Assembly (NCBI GenBank): GCA_003278345.1
Contig: QCFH01000001.1
Location: 78,836 to 142,835 of the forward strand
Length of the DNA stretch: 64,000 bases
Reading direction: 5' to 3'
Source: Prochlorococcus sp. AG-363-C02
GTDB lineage: Bacteria; Cyanobacteriota; Cyanobacteriia; PCC-6307; Cyanobiaceae
In this document: positions 53,711-64,000 of the stretch, piece after piece
Numbering within the stretch: position 1 is the first letter of the stretch
Layout of the letters: each line of letters starts with the position of its first letter
Made by a program: the position numbers and the translations under genes
Notes under the pieces: generated by a model
Databases searched by the model: none
What the model was told of the DNA's origin: nothing
Seen by the model: the letters and a program-made list of their open reading frames with translations, nothing else

Positions 53711-55182
53711 TCGAGAATAAATTACTAACCGAACCACTATGGGAACATAAACATCTAGGAGAAGCGCTCCCTCAAAGTCCTCATGCGGTTTCAGTTGCCT
53801 TGCCTCTTTGGGAAGACGTCATTGCTTATGAAGAAAAAATCCCTTCTTGCATAGATTCTTTGAAATCTATTTATCCACGTTTTGGTTTTAACCCTCTTGT
53901 CAAAGCTATTGCAGACAAAGCACTTCATAGTAATGGTAGTGATTTCACAAAAAGCGGATGGCCTTTCCCAAACATACATACAGCAAATAAAGCAAAAGCT
54001 TATTGTGAAAGAATCAATTCAAATGCTCAAACATATATTCTTGAAGTATCTGGACTTCAATGTCTCATAGTTGATGCTAAAACAACTAGCATTGCAAAAG
54101 CATTTTGGCAGCACACAGGTCTAGGGGCATCTTCTCGGCAAGCTGCAATCGCACTTAACAAGGAAAAGGCTCCTTCACAAAATACCGGGGAAGCCGCAAG
54201 AAAGTCTATATGCAATCGACTAGCAAAAATTCATGGATGTGATTCAGGGTTAATTCAACTTCACCCTTCTGGAATGGCTGCTCTAACAACAGCATTAGAA
54301 GCACTTAGGAAATTTCGCCCGCATAACTCCTCTATACAAATAGGCTTCCCTTATGTTGATGTATTAAAACTTCCTCAAGTGATATTTGAGGGCAGTGAGC
54401 TTCTTCTAAATCCAAGCCCTGAAGAACTTGCTAAACAACTCGACAAACAAAAACCTTTGGCATTAATTGTTGAATTACCAAGCAACCCAATGCTCCAATG
54501 TGTCGACTTGCCTCTCGTAGCAAAAATGGCACATGAACGTGGCATACCAGTTATTGCTGATGACACAATTGGAACAGCAGTAAATATTGACCCACTTCCT
54601 TATGTAGATTTAGTTTTTACATCTTTAACAAAAAGCTTCGCAGGTCGTGGAGATATCCTTGCTGGTTCTCTAATAATTAGTCCCACGTCTCAATGGAAGG
54701 GAACTCTTAAAGAGTTATTGCCTCTTGTATCTGTAGCTGAATTATCTGATGCAGATGCAATAGCCCTTGAACAAGCGAGTACAGACGTTATAGAAAGAAT
54801 ACTTAAATCAAATAAAGCTTGTTTAAATCTAAAGTCTCGTTTAGAGGAACACCCCAATATCAAAAGAATTCTTCATCCTGCTCAATGTCCAAATTTTAAG
54901 TTGCTTATGAAAAAGAATGCAGGCTTTGGATGCTTGCTTTCCTTTGAATTAAAAGGAGACACATCAATGGCAAAAAGATTTTATAATTCCTTAAAAGTAT
55001 GTAAAGGGCCTAGCTTAGGGACAATTTTCACCTTGGTCTGTCCATACGTACTATTAGCCCATTATAAAGAACTCGATTGGGCGAAAAAATGCGGAATTCC
55101 TGATTCTTTAATTAGAGTTTCTGTTGGCCTTGAACCAAGTGAAGACTTGTGGGATAGGTTTAATCACGCCTTAAATATTTAG
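53707..55182 (+). CDS. Second Cys/Met metabolism PLP enzyme, long N-terminal extension (cystathionine gamma-synthase-like)
   Basis: GTGA overlap with previous gene; 'VIADDTIGTAVNIDPLPYVDLVFTSLTKSFAGRGDILAGSLI'. Confidence 0.85.
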   Translation: MIENKLLTEPLWEHKHLGEALPQSPHAVSVALPLWEDVIAYEEKIPSCIDSLKSIYPRFGFNPLVKAIADKALHSNGSDFTKSGWPFPNIHTANKAKAYCERINSNAQTYILEVSGLQCLIVDAKTTSIAKAFWQHTGLGASSRQAAIALNKEKAPSQNTGEAARKSICNRLAKIHGCDSGLIQLHPSGMAALTTALEALRKFRPHNSSIQIGFPYVDVLKLPQVIFEGSELLLNPSPEELAKQLDKQKPLALIVELPSNPMLQCVDLPLVAKMAHERGIPVIADDTIGTAVNIDPLPYVDLVFTSLTKSFAGRGDILAGSLIISPTSQWKGTLKELLPLVSVAELSDADAIALEQASTDVIERILKSNKACLNLKSRLEEHPNIKRILHPAQCPNFKLLMKKNAGFGCLLSFELKGDTSMAKRFYNSLKVCKGPSLGTIFTLVCPYVLLAHYKELDWAKKCGIPDSLIRVSVGLEPSEDLWDRFNHALNI

Positions 55183-55270
55183 AACAAAAATTCAATAATT
55201 TTTAGATCAGCAACAGAATTCTGCAAAAGACAATAACATTAGCTAAATATTAATTGATTGAATACTTAAA

Positions 55271-56248
55271 ATGTCTCCAATATATGCTGACAATAGTTTT
55301 GCTATTGGCAACACTCCGCTGGTCAAGCTTCACTCTGTAACAAAGGAGTGTAAAGCAACTGTCTTAGCGAAGATAGAAGGTCGCAATCCTGCTTACAGTG
55401 TTAAATGCAGGATTGGTGCAAATATGATTTGGGATGCCGAAAAAAAAGGCCTACTTAATCAAAATAAAACTATTATTGAGCCAACATCAGGTAATACAGG
55501 CATTGCACTTGCGTTTACTGCCGCAGCAAAAGGCTACAAGCTAATACTGACAATGCCTGAATCAATGTCTTTGGAAAGACGTCGTGTAATGGCCGTGCTT
55601 GGAGCAGAGCTGATTCTTACTGAAGCAGCAAAAGGTATGCCTGGGGCTATTGCGAAAGCAAAGGAAATTGCAGATAGTGATCCAAGTAAATACTTTATGC
55701 CTGGACAATTTGACAATCCTGCAAATCCTGAAATTCACTTCAAAACAACAGGTCCTGAAATATGGAATGATACTGAAGGTAAAATTGATGTTTTTGTTGC
55801 AGGCGTAGGTACAGGAGGGACTATTACAGGAGTATCGAGATTTTTAAAAGAAGAAAAAGGTCACGATATTTTGTCCGTTGCTGTAGAACCTGCACATAGT
55901 CCTGTAATTTCTCAAACCCTCAATGGAGAACAAATCAAACCTGGACCACATAAAATTCAAGGCATCGGAGCAGGCTTTATACCTAAAAATCTTGACCTTT
56001 CCTTAGTTGATCAAGTTGAACAAGTAACAAATGAAGAATCCATAGAAATGGCTCTTCGTCTTGCAAAAGAAGAAGGTTTATTAGTAGGTATATCTTGCGG
56101 TGCTGCAGCCACAGCTGCAATTCGCCTCGCGGAGAAAGATGAGTTTGCTGGTAAAACAATTGTTGTTGTTTTGCCAGATCTTGCTGAACGCTATCTATCT
56201 TCTGTAATGTTCTCGGATGTACCTACAGGTATTATTGAAACTCCATAA
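55271..56248 (+). CDS. cysK: Cysteine synthase A
   Basis: '[12 protein letters not shown]', '[34 protein letters not shown]'. Confidence 0.96.
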   Translation: MSPIYADNSFAIGNTPLVKLHSVTKECKATVLAKIEGRNPAYSVKCRIGANMIWDAEKKGLLNQNKTIIEPTSGNTGIALAFTAAAKGYKLILTMPESMSLERRRVMAVLGAELILTEAAKGMPGAIAKAKEIADSDPSKYFMPGQFDNPANPEIHFKTTGPEIWNDTEGKIDVFVAGVGTGGTITGVSRFLKEEKGHDILSVAVEPAHSPVISQTLNGEQIKPGPHKIQGIGAGFIPKNLDLSLVDQVEQVTNEESIEMALRLAKEEGLLVGISCGAAATAAIRLAEKDEFAGKTIVVVLPDLAERYLSSVMFSDVPTGIIETP

Positions 56249-56259
56249 ATTATGGGAAT

Positions 56260-57375
56260 TTAAATTCGGCAAGCTGGTAAAACAGCCTCTGGAGAAATAA
56301 ACATGGCATCTCCATAAGAAAAAAATCTATATTTGTCTTTTAATGCTTCTTTATAGAAATGAAGTAGTTTATCTCTTCCAATCAAGGCACTTACAAGTAA
56401 AAGTAGGGAGCTTTTAGGCAAATGGAAGTTTGTTAGCAATCCATCTGTAACTCCAAATTTAAACCCTGGTTTTATTACCAGATCAACTTCACCTTTAAAT
56501 GCTTTTAAGCATCCATTGCCCGCGATAAATGAAGCTTCAAGAGATCTTACAGTTGTAGTTCCAACTGCTATAACTCTGCCCCCTCTTGCACGACAAGCAC
56601 CAATTTCAGAAACTACTTCTTGCTTTACCTCAACCCATTCACTATGTAGGCAAAGATCTTCCAGACTCTCCTGTTCTAACGGTCTAAAAGTACCTAAACC
56701 AACATGCAAAGTAACGCATGCTTGATGGATTCCATGCAAAGATAATTCATTTAAAAGCTCATCACTAAGGTGTAACCCAGCGGTTGGAGCCGCTACAGCT
56801 CCAGGGCATTTAGCAAATCTAGTTTGGTAACGATCATCATCCTTTAAACCATGCGAATGAATATAAGGAGGCAATGGCATCTCACCATATTCATAAAGGA
56901 AACTCTCTATTTTTTCTCTGTCACTGAGAAATGGTGGGAACTGAATAATCCTTCCTCCTGTGCGAACATCCCTATCCACAATTTGCAAAGAAATATGCTC
57001 CTTCTTAGAAGACTCAACAGACAACAAATCACCTGGATGCATTCTTTTTGCCGGCTTGCCTAGGCACAACCAATTACCCCCTCCCAGTGGTTCCAATAAA
57101 AAGAGCTCAGCCAAAGAACCACTTCTTAGCCGAACCTTCAACCTTGCTTTTAATACACGGGTATTATTCATTACTAATAAGTCTCCGGCTCTTAGCTCTC
57201 TCAACAAATCCCAAATCCTTAAATTAGACGCATAAATTTGACCGCCTATGCTTCTTTTAGACAGCAACATCATTCGAGCATCATGTCTGGGCTCTATAGG
57301 CTCTTGAGCTATGAGCCGATCATCAAGCTCATATTCATAGGAACTTAATAGTAAATCTTTTGGATCAACAAACAA
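56260..57375 (-). CDS. queA: tRNA preQ1(34) S-adenosylmethionine ribosyltransferase-isomerase
   Basis: '[22 protein letters not shown]', '[12 protein letters not shown]', '[11 protein letters not shown]'. Confidence 0.96.
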   Translation of the reverse strand: MFVDPKDLLLSSYEYELDDRLIAQEPIEPRHDARMMLLSKRSIGGQIYASNLRIWDLLRELRAGDLLVMNNTRVLKARLKVRLRSGSLAELFLLEPLGGGNWLCLGKPAKRMHPGDLLSVESSKKEHISLQIVDRDVRTGGRIIQFPPFLSDREKIESFLYEYGEMPLPPYIHSHGLKDDDRYQTRFAKCPGAVAAPTAGLHLSDELLNELSLHGIHQACVTLHVGLGTFRPLEQESLEDLCLHSEWVEVKQEVVSEIGACRARGGRVIAVGTTTVRSLEASFIAGNGCLKAFKGEVDLVIKPGFKFGVTDGLLTNFHLPKSSLLLLVSALIGRDKLLHFYKEALKDKYRFFSYGDAMFISPEAVLPACRI

Positions 57376-57433
57376 TTTTAAAAAGTACTAAAAAAACTTC
57401 AGAGAATGAAAAACCTGAAATTCATTCATCGTC

Positions 57434-58825
57434 TCAATTAGCAAGACTTTCAGGATTGTTTTCTATCAGATTGGCAAGATCTTTTAAAAAAGCAGCTCCA
57501 TCAGCACCATATACAACTCTGTGATCAGCTGTAAGATTTACCTGCATTTGGCGCTTTACTGAAATAGATCCATCTTTTCCTGCGATGACTTTTGGGAGTG
57601 ATGCAGCAACTGCCAAAATCGCTCCTGTACCAGGTGGAAGAATTGCATCAAAACGGTCTACACCAAACATGCCCAAATTAGAAAGTGTGAAAGTTCCACT
57701 GTTGTATTCATTAGGCTGCAATTGCTTAGATCTAGAGCGTTTTACTAAATCTGCCCATTGGCGTGACAATTCAAATAAATCTGTAATGTCAGCATTTTGA
57801 AGAACAGGTGTAATCAAACCTCCTTCTTCCATGGCAACAGCAACAGCAACATTCACCTGACTTGGATATGACATACCTTCACTACTAAAAGCGGCATTAA
57901 GCTGAGGATGACGCGCAAGAGTCTTACCAACTGCTTTGGCTAACAAGGCAGTCATGGTAACGCCTTTAGGCTTGACTTGTTTATAAAAATGGTCAAGCTT
58001 ATCAGTCAAAATTGCATACCCTACTCGAAAACATGGTAAAGACAAGCTTTCTTCCATGTTGCGGTTAACTGCCTGCTGGAGTGTATTAAATGAAATCGTT
58101 TGACCGGGCTCTCCAAAACTTTTCCCCTTTGAAATTTCAATAGCTTTTGGTTTTTCCGAAGAAAATCCTGAATCAGAAGGAGAAGTTGATTGGTTTGGAA
58201 TTGATACAGGCGCATCACTTTCAGCTATCCATGGGACTGTAATTGGCTGGCCTTGGGCAACTTGAACATCCTCTGCCTGAATCCTTCCATGTGGCCCACT
58301 ACCAGCCACAGTGGCCAAATCAATGCCTAGTTGAGAGGCAAGTTTTTTAGCTTTAGGTGTAGCAACAATTCGCCCTTGATTAACTTCAGAAGGCAAGGGA
58401 ACTTTTACCTTCTGAGTTTCAGAAAATGATGCTTTAGCGGGCACAGATGCCGTAGTTTCAACTAAAGGCTTAGTTCTTATATCCTCTGGAGAAGGAGATT
58501 GAACTCTGGTTGATTCATCTTCTTTTGAAATAGAAGTATTATTTTTGGTTGGATTATTTGCCTGGACTGAAGCAATCTCATCTTCAGTTTCAACAATTAG
58601 GCCAATGGTTTCGCCCACAGGAACAGTGCTTCCCGATGGCATTAAAACCGCGGCTAGAAAACCTTCTTGAAAAGATTCAACATCCATATCAGCCTTGTCT
58701 GATTCAACGACAAGCACTGATTCCCCTCTTGCAACTTTATCCCCAGGCTTCTTTAACCATTCAACAATCTTTCCCTCAGTCATAGTCGAACTAAGAGCTG
58801 GCATAAAAATGTCGTGACTTGCCAA
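57434..58825 (-). CDS. pdhC: Pyruvate dehydrogenase E2 component (dihydrolipoamide acetyltransferase)
   Basis: Lipoyl domain 'VVESDKADMDVESF', E3-binding domain, 'ADHRVVYGADGAAFL'. Confidence 0.94.
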   Translation of the reverse strand: MASHDIFMPALSSTMTEGKIVEWLKKPGDKVARGESVLVVESDKADMDVESFQEGFLAAVLMPSGSTVPVGETIGLIVETEDEIASVQANNPTKNNTSISKEDESTRVQSPSPEDIRTKPLVETTASVPAKASFSETQKVKVPLPSEVNQGRIVATPKAKKLASQLGIDLATVAGSGPHGRIQAEDVQVAQGQPITVPWIAESDAPVSIPNQSTSPSDSGFSSEKPKAIEISKGKSFGEPGQTISFNTLQQAVNRNMEESLSLPCFRVGYAILTDKLDHFYKQVKPKGVTMTALLAKAVGKTLARHPQLNAAFSSEGMSYPSQVNVAVAVAMEEGGLITPVLQNADITDLFELSRQWADLVKRSRSKQLQPNEYNSGTFTLSNLGMFGVDRFDAILPPGTGAILAVAASLPKVIAGKDGSISVKRQMQVNLTADHRVVYGADGAAFLKDLANLIENNPESLAN

Positions 58826-58895
58826 TACTTTCCCCCTTAAAGTCTTACCCCAATCATTTTAAAGACCAATTGCCAAAAGAAACAAAAAAGAAATT

Positions 58896-59339
58896 TTAGT
58901 CTTGATTAATGGATTCAACCACACCATCTCGTACGAGTATAGAAACCTGCATTTTACTCACTAAATTATCTCCAACTTTAAGTTCACAAAAGCTTTCAAT
59001 CTGTCCCTGCTCAACGATTTGTTCCATTTCTAATTCTCTAACTTGTGATTGTTGTTTCAACAGATTTGTCTTTTGTTCTTCTAATTCAGCTCTTTTGGCA
59101 GCGACTTGTTGTTGAACTTGTGCTACCTGTTCTTGAACTCTTGGATCTAAAGGATTAGCAGTTTGTGTTCTCAAACCATCAACAACCTGCTGACCTTCTT
59201 GCTCCAATTGAGCTAATTGTTGATCACTTGTAGAGATAGCAGCACTAATTTCCTTTTCTGCTTCTTCTTTCCAAGAAGGGGTTACAACAGCGCGAATGGT
59301 AATAGAACGCTTAATTGAAACAGTACTTACTTCAGACAT
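58896..59339 (-). CDS. YlqD-like coiled-coil protein
   Basis: 'KRSITIRAVVTPSWKEEAEKEI', long Gln-rich coiled coil. Confidence 0.75.
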   Translation of the reverse strand: MSEVSTVSIKRSITIRAVVTPSWKEEAEKEISAAISTSDQQLAQLEQEGQQVVDGLRTQTANPLDPRVQEQVAQVQQQVAAKRAELEEQKTNLLKQQSQVRELEMEQIVEQGQIESFCELKVGDNLVSKMQVSILVRDGVVESINQD

Positions 59340-59400
59340 TTAAAACCTGTATCAATGACAAGGTTCTCAGCGAATGTGCAATAGGTCAACCAGATGATAA

Positions 59401-61383
59401 TTATTTTCTTTCAAAAATTTCTTTTATAGCCTTAGAATCTCGTTCGATAATCTTATCTCTTCTTTGCTTAAGAGTCTGCGTTAGCAAACCATTTTCTATA
59501 GTAAATGGCTTAACTAAAACAACTCCTGCAACTCGTTCATCTGGACGAGAGCCCTTACGACTTTCAAGCAATTCATTAACTTTTCCTTTAAGTATTTTTC
59601 TTAAATTTTCATCATCTTCTAAGCAAAGTATTTCTTCTTTAAACGAAAGCCCTTTTTTACTAGACCAAATTAAAATCTCTTCAAAGTTTGGTACTGCCAA
59701 AGCTCCAAGCTGCCTTTGATCTTGACCAACAATCATCAACTGGTCAAAAAGTGGGCTAGCCACCAAAAACTCTTCTAATGGGCCTGGTTCTATATTCTCG
59801 CCATTACTTAAAACAATTGTATCTTTCGCACGGCCTGTAAGAACTAAAGACCCATCTTTCAGCAGCATGCCAAGATCACCAGTATCGAACCAACGATTTT
59901 CATCAATGACTTTTGAGGTCTCAATCGGTTTACCTAAATAACCATTCATTACCTGAGGCCCACGTACTAAAACTCTTCCCTTTTCATAAAAATTCTTGGG
60001 CAAGCCATTTTCAGGATCAACAATTTTAAACTCAGTTTGAGGTAGAGGTAACCCCGCGCTGCCACGAATATTTCTCCAAGTTCTTCTGCAACTAACAACA
60101 GGACTGGTCTCTGTAAGACCATAACCAACCAACAATTCAATCCCTAGGGATTCAAAAAATTCATCTACATGAGGAGCTATAGCACCTCCTCCATTTATAG
60201 GAAAACGCAACCTGCCACCAGAAAGCTTTTGCAAAATTTTTGGCCATAAGATCAAAGATGCACAACAATGAATTGGCCAGCGAATAATCACCTCAATAGA
60301 AGCAATTATTCTTGTTGAAATATTAACCTTAATCAACAAAATATCTCTAGTTGTCCTCAATGCTAATTTAAATCTACGGCTATTTGAAAGAGCACTTTTT
60401 ATAATAATTTGACGCGATTTAGGCATATTTTTCAAGGCATCATCAAACCCTGTTTTAATTGCTTCCCAAAGGCGTGGAACTGTTGCCATAACAACAGGCC
60501 TAACTATCTGAATGTCATTTTTAAGATTTTTTATATTTGTATAGGTCTGAGAGCAAGCGCAAGAGAAAAAATAATATTCCGCGCTTCTTTCATATGAATG
60601 CCAAATAGGTAAGACGCTAAGCAAAGGCGTACCCGGTGATGGGCTTGCGACGCATGCCAATGACCTTACTTGATGCAGAAGGTTCTCATGTGTAAGTGGT
60701 ACACCTTTTGGCCTTCCAGTAGTTCCAGAGGTGTAAAGGATAGTTGCAATCGAAGAATTCTTTACATCAGATCCAAGGCCTCCAACAGAAACCATAGAAG
60801 ATCCTGTCCCTTTTTCTAGAAATTCGTCCCAGCCGAGTAAATTATCTTCAGGATCACCCTCAAGTTGTAAAACAAACTTAAATCTCTTTTTTTTAGTCTC
60901 TCCCAAATTAATTTCTTTCCATAACTTAGCTGTTTGAACAATTAAACCAACTGAATCAGAATCATCCAGAATGTATCTAAGTTCTTCTACTGGAGCTGAT
61001 GCACCCCTAACTGCATTAGCGGCTCCTAATCTCATCAAACCTTGATCAGCAATAAGCCATCTTGGGTTGTTTTCTGAAAACAATCCAACCACATCACCAG
61101 GAATAACACCTAAAGAGTGGAAGGCCCTTGCTGCTGTAGAGATTTTATCAGCAAGTTCTTCATAGGTATATTTCTCTGGAGGCAATGAATGTGGAGAATT
61201 AACAGCCAAAATCTGGCCCTGGTTAAGCTTTAACCAGGGCCAGATTTGATCAATCCGACAAATATCTTGAACATAATGATGAGCAGCCAATGAACTTTGT
61301 TCTGTTTTTGTGGGAACCCATGTTGAGTAGGCCAAATCAAACGAATTAATAGCACTTTCTTTTTTTGAGATTTTTTGTTTCAT
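59401..61383 (-). CDS. Long-chain acyl-CoA/ACP synthetase
   Basis: AMP-binding motif 'ATILYTSGTTGRPKGVPLTHENLL', 'WFDTGDLGMLLKDGSLVLTGRAKDTIVLSNGENIEP'. Confidence 0.93.
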   Translation of the reverse strand: MKQKISKKESAINSFDLAYSTWVPTKTEQSSLAAHHYVQDICRIDQIWPWLKLNQGQILAVNSPHSLPPEKYTYEELADKISTAARAFHSLGVIPGDVVGLFSENNPRWLIADQGLMRLGAANAVRGASAPVEELRYILDDSDSVGLIVQTAKLWKEINLGETKKKRFKFVLQLEGDPEDNLLGWDEFLEKGTGSSMVSVGGLGSDVKNSSIATILYTSGTTGRPKGVPLTHENLLHQVRSLACVASPSPGTPLLSVLPIWHSYERSAEYYFFSCACSQTYTNIKNLKNDIQIVRPVVMATVPRLWEAIKTGFDDALKNMPKSRQIIIKSALSNSRRFKLALRTTRDILLIKVNISTRIIASIEVIIRWPIHCCASLILWPKILQKLSGGRLRFPINGGGAIAPHVDEFFESLGIELLVGYGLTETSPVVSCRRTWRNIRGSAGLPLPQTEFKIVDPENGLPKNFYEKGRVLVRGPQVMNGYLGKPIETSKVIDENRWFDTGDLGMLLKDGSLVLTGRAKDTIVLSNGENIEPGPLEEFLVASPLFDQLMIVGQDQRQLGALAVPNFEEILIWSSKKGLSFKEEILCLEDDENLRKILKGKVNELLESRKGSRPDERVAGVVLVKPFTIENGLLTQTLKQRRDKIIERDSKAIKEIFERK

Positions 61384-61461
61384 TGCCTAGGATTTAATCT
61401 TGGTAAAAAATTAAAAAAATATTTTTAGCTAATAATTTTTTATATATGAATAAAGATGTTT

Positions 61462-62139
61462 TCACTTAATCCATAACAATCCGAAATGCTTTTTCAAATT
61501 ATTCTTCATCAAATTGCGTACTTCATTTATCTTCACTTTGGGAAGCCATTTACTAAGTCTTCCAATTTTATGACCATGAAGTCCACAAGGCACTATCTCA
61601 TTAAAGCCTGAAAGATCACAATCCACATTAATAGACATACCATGTTGGGTGATCCATCTTCGACAACCTACACCTATCGAACCAACTTTCTCCCCTTCGC
61701 ACCAAACACCAGTAATACCATCTAGCCTATACCCATGCAGTCCAAGATCATGCAATACATCAATCAAAACATTCTCTAATGTCCTCATGTACCAATTTAA
61801 ATCAGTTTTATATCTATGAAGATCTAAAACCAAATAAATTACTAACTGACCAGGAAGATGATGAGTAACTTCTCCTCCTCGATCAATTCTATACAAATTT
61901 AAAGGGGGTTTTTCTATATTAAAAAGCAAATTTTTTTCACTTGCTCCTCTTCCAAGGGTGTAGCAAGCAAGATGCTCAAGAATCCAAACAGCTTGATTCT
62001 GAGAAGGTTCTAAAAGTAGTTTTTCTTGCCATTTTCTTTGAAGATTCCATGAATCCTGAAAATCTATTAATTCAGATGGTTCAAAAAGAATTGCAGGTGA
62101 ACCATCTTCTGTTAAATAATTTATAGCTAAATTATGCAT
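61462..62139 (-). CDS. lipB: Octanoyltransferase
   Basis: 'IDRGGEVTHHLPGQLVIYLVLDL', 'GVWCEGEKVGSIGVGCRRWITQHG'. Confidence 0.96.
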   Translation of the reverse strand: MHNLAINYLTEDGSPAILFEPSELIDFQDSWNLQRKWQEKLLLEPSQNQAVWILEHLACYTLGRGASEKNLLFNIEKPPLNLYRIDRGGEVTHHLPGQLVIYLVLDLHRYKTDLNWYMRTLENVLIDVLHDLGLHGYRLDGITGVWCEGEKVGSIGVGCRRWITQHGMSINVDCDLSGFNEIVPCGLHGHKIGRLSKWLPKVKINEVRNLMKNNLKKHFGLLWIK

Positions 62140-62167
62140 ATCTTCTAAAAATGAAGGAGCAGAAAAA

Positions 62168-62758
62168 ATGAAATTGTTGATTCATGGGCGGAATCTTGAG
62201 TTAACTCCAGCGTTGCGCGAATACACAAAATCAAAACTAGAAAAGGCTATTCATCATTTTGATGAACTAGTGAAAGAAGCTGATGTACATCTATCAGTAG
62301 CAAAAAACCCAAGGGTTCCTCAGCAAACTGCAGAAGTTACTGTTTTCGCCAATGGAACTGTAATTCGAGCACAAGAACGTAGTCAAAATCTTTATGCAAG
62401 CATTGACCTTGTTGCAAACAAGCTTTGCAGACAATTAAAACGATATAAGGAGCGCCATTCCAATCATCACCACAGCAATGGTCATAGTGCCTCAGTTACA
62501 CCAACAACAGAAGCGATTGTGGAGGACAAGTCTGTCGAAAGTTCTCTTACGGTAGGTAAAGAAGCGCAACTACCAAGTCCTGGAATACGAAGAAAATATT
62601 TTGCAATGTCTCCAATGAATGTTGAAGAAGCCAGACATCAACTTGATCTAATAGACCATGATTTTTATCTCTTTAAAGAAGAAAATAGTGGTCAATTGCA
62701 GGTTATCTATAGAAGAAACCATGGAGGTTATGGTTTGATACAAGCAAAAAACGAATGA
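62168..62758 (+). CDS. hpf: Ribosome hibernation promoting factor, long form (LrtA-like)
   Basis: 'IHGRNLELTPALREYTKSKLEKAIHHFD'; C-terminal 'PMNVEEARHQLDLIDHDFYLFKEENSGQLQVIYRRNHGGYGLI'. Confidence 0.95.
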   Translation: MKLLIHGRNLELTPALREYTKSKLEKAIHHFDELVKEADVHLSVAKNPRVPQQTAEVTVFANGTVIRAQERSQNLYASIDLVANKLCRQLKRYKERHSNHHHSNGHSASVTPTTEAIVEDKSVESSLTVGKEAQLPSPGIRRKYFAMSPMNVEEARHQLDLIDHDFYLFKEENSGQLQVIYRRNHGGYGLIQAKNE

Positions 62759-63444
62759 AGTCCAGGCTAATGAAAAGGGAAACAAATAACATCTCTTCCT
62801 TTATCCATGAATCAGCTCTTGCACCTCATCTCAACTTAAGTTCTCTTAGTCAAATCTGTGATGCATGCAATTATTTTAGTTTTGCAGGTTTGTGCACAAA
62901 CCTTATCAGGATACCCTATGCAAGAAAATTTCTTGGAACAAATAAAACCACTAAACTAATTGCAGTTATAGCTTTTCCATTCGGTGATATACCTTATGAG
63001 CTTAAAAAAGCTCAAGCCGAATGGGCTGCAGAAAATGGGGCCGACGAATTGGATATAGTTCCAAATTTCCTTCAACTACATGAAAAAAAGATTGACAATT
63101 TTGCAGAAGAAATAGCTGGGATAATTTCAACAGGATTGTCTTCAAGGGTAATTCTTGACACAATGAATATCCAAAAAGAAAAGCTTCCTATTGCTATTGA
63201 AGCAGTATTGGAAGCTGGTGCATCAGGCATTCAAACTGGCAATGGCTTTGGCCAAGCAATCAACTCACAGCACATAATAGAATTAAATTCTCTTACCAAA
63301 AATCGCTGCATAATTAAAGCAGCTGGGGGAATAAAGCATTTAGAACAAGCACTAGAATTGATCAACGCAGGAGCGACATATCTTGGTACATCAGTAGGAG
63401 CTGAATTAACAAAGGAATTTAAAATTCATACAAGTAATCTGTGA
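62755..63444 (+). CDS. deoC: Deoxyribose-phosphate aldolase
   Basis: 'GADELDIVPNF', 'IIKAAGGIKHLEQALELINAGATYLGTS'; ATGA overlap with hpf. Confidence 0.9.
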   Translation: MKSRLMKRETNNISSFIHESALAPHLNLSSLSQICDACNYFSFAGLCTNLIRIPYARKFLGTNKTTKLIAVIAFPFGDIPYELKKAQAEWAAENGADELDIVPNFLQLHEKKIDNFAEEIAGIISTGLSSRVILDTMNIQKEKLPIAIEAVLEAGASGIQTGNGFGQAINSQHIIELNSLTKNRCIIKAAGGIKHLEQALELINAGATYLGTSVGAELTKEFKIHTSNL

Positions 63445-64000
63445 GTTTAGACAAAATACTTACAGGTCTAGCTCTAAAGGTAGGTCCTTTAGGTGAAAAC
63501 GATCGTCTTTTAACTTTATTAACCCATCAAGAAGGTATCTTAAGAATAGCTGTGCCAGGGGCAAGACGCCCGAAAAGCAAACTAGCCGCAACCTCACCTT
63601 TAACTTTTCTTGAAATACAAGTTGTAGGGAAAAGGAGTCTTCTCAAGGCTAGACAAATAAAAATCCTCGAAAGCTTTAGTAATTTGGGTGAAAAGATCGA
63701 AACCCTTTCTGCAGCACAATCATTAGCTGAACTATCATTACTTCTAGTAGGGAGTAATGATCCTCAACCACAAATCTTAGAAGCAATTTTAATTCATCTC
63801 AAACGTCTTCAGCAGAAAGATTTGTCTCAATTAGAAGTCTTAGCGAATTGCGTCCAAGCATGTACTCATTTACTCGCACTTGGAGGCTATGGGCTCCCCA
63901 TGCACAGCTGCTGCAAGAGCAACGAGATACTTACACCCCCTATAGGGGATTGGGACTGGAGTTGCAGTTTAATAGCTAATGAAGGCTTTTCTATAGGTTC
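63441..64000 (+). CDS. recO: DNA repair protein RecO (partial, runs off window end)
   Basis: GTGA overlap with deoC; translated 'VSLDKILTGLALKVGPLGENDRLLTLLTHQEGILRIAVPGARRPKSKLAATSPLTFLEIQVVGKRSL'. Confidence 0.9.
   Translation, partial: MSLDKILTGLALKVGPLGENDRLLTLLTHQEGILRIAVPGARRPKSKLAATSPLTFLEIQVVGKRSLLKARQIKILESFSNLGEKIETLSAAQSLAELSLLLVGSNDPQPQILEAILIHLKRLQQKDLSQLEVLANCVQACTHLLALGGYGLPMHSCCKSNEILTPPIGDWDWSCSLIANEGFSIG

Noticed and set aside
59315-59719. 134 aa plus-strand ORF
   Set aside because: Runs antisense through the 3' end of the acyl-CoA synthetase gene; no recognisable domain.

Overview
This 64 kb window is from a streamlined, AT-rich picocyanobacterial chromosome. Gene content points to low-light Prochlorococcus (inference from petCA, chlG, ndhB, the cta cluster and small picocyanobacterial proteins). 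It is almost entirely core genome: about 70 densely packed genes on both strands, many with ATGA/GTGA overlaps. These cover photosynthetic electron transport, a complete ctaB-ctaA / ctaC-ctaD-ctaE cytochrome oxidase locus, cofactor synthesis, transsulfuration, translation and cell-wall genes. I saw no tRNA or rRNA genes, CRISPR arrays or mobile elements. The strongest non-coding signal is a structured leader at 45549-45650: a perfect hairpin, a CGTTCA element, a second hairpin and an H-type pseudoknot. It sits just upstream of a DUF4278 mini-protein and resembles the downstream-peptide / glutamine-II riboswitch class. Other leads are two translationally coupled micro-ORFs (<60 aa, absent from the ORF track) sharing an E-C-x2-A-C motif, a near-identical element 26-27 nt upstream of both groEL and an uncharacterised gene, overlapping perfect palindromes upstream of fabG, a solitary prepilin-like peptide, and a variable-looking block of lineage-specific small genes at 50.4-52.3 kb. 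I ran no computation; coordinates and base pairing were read by eye.
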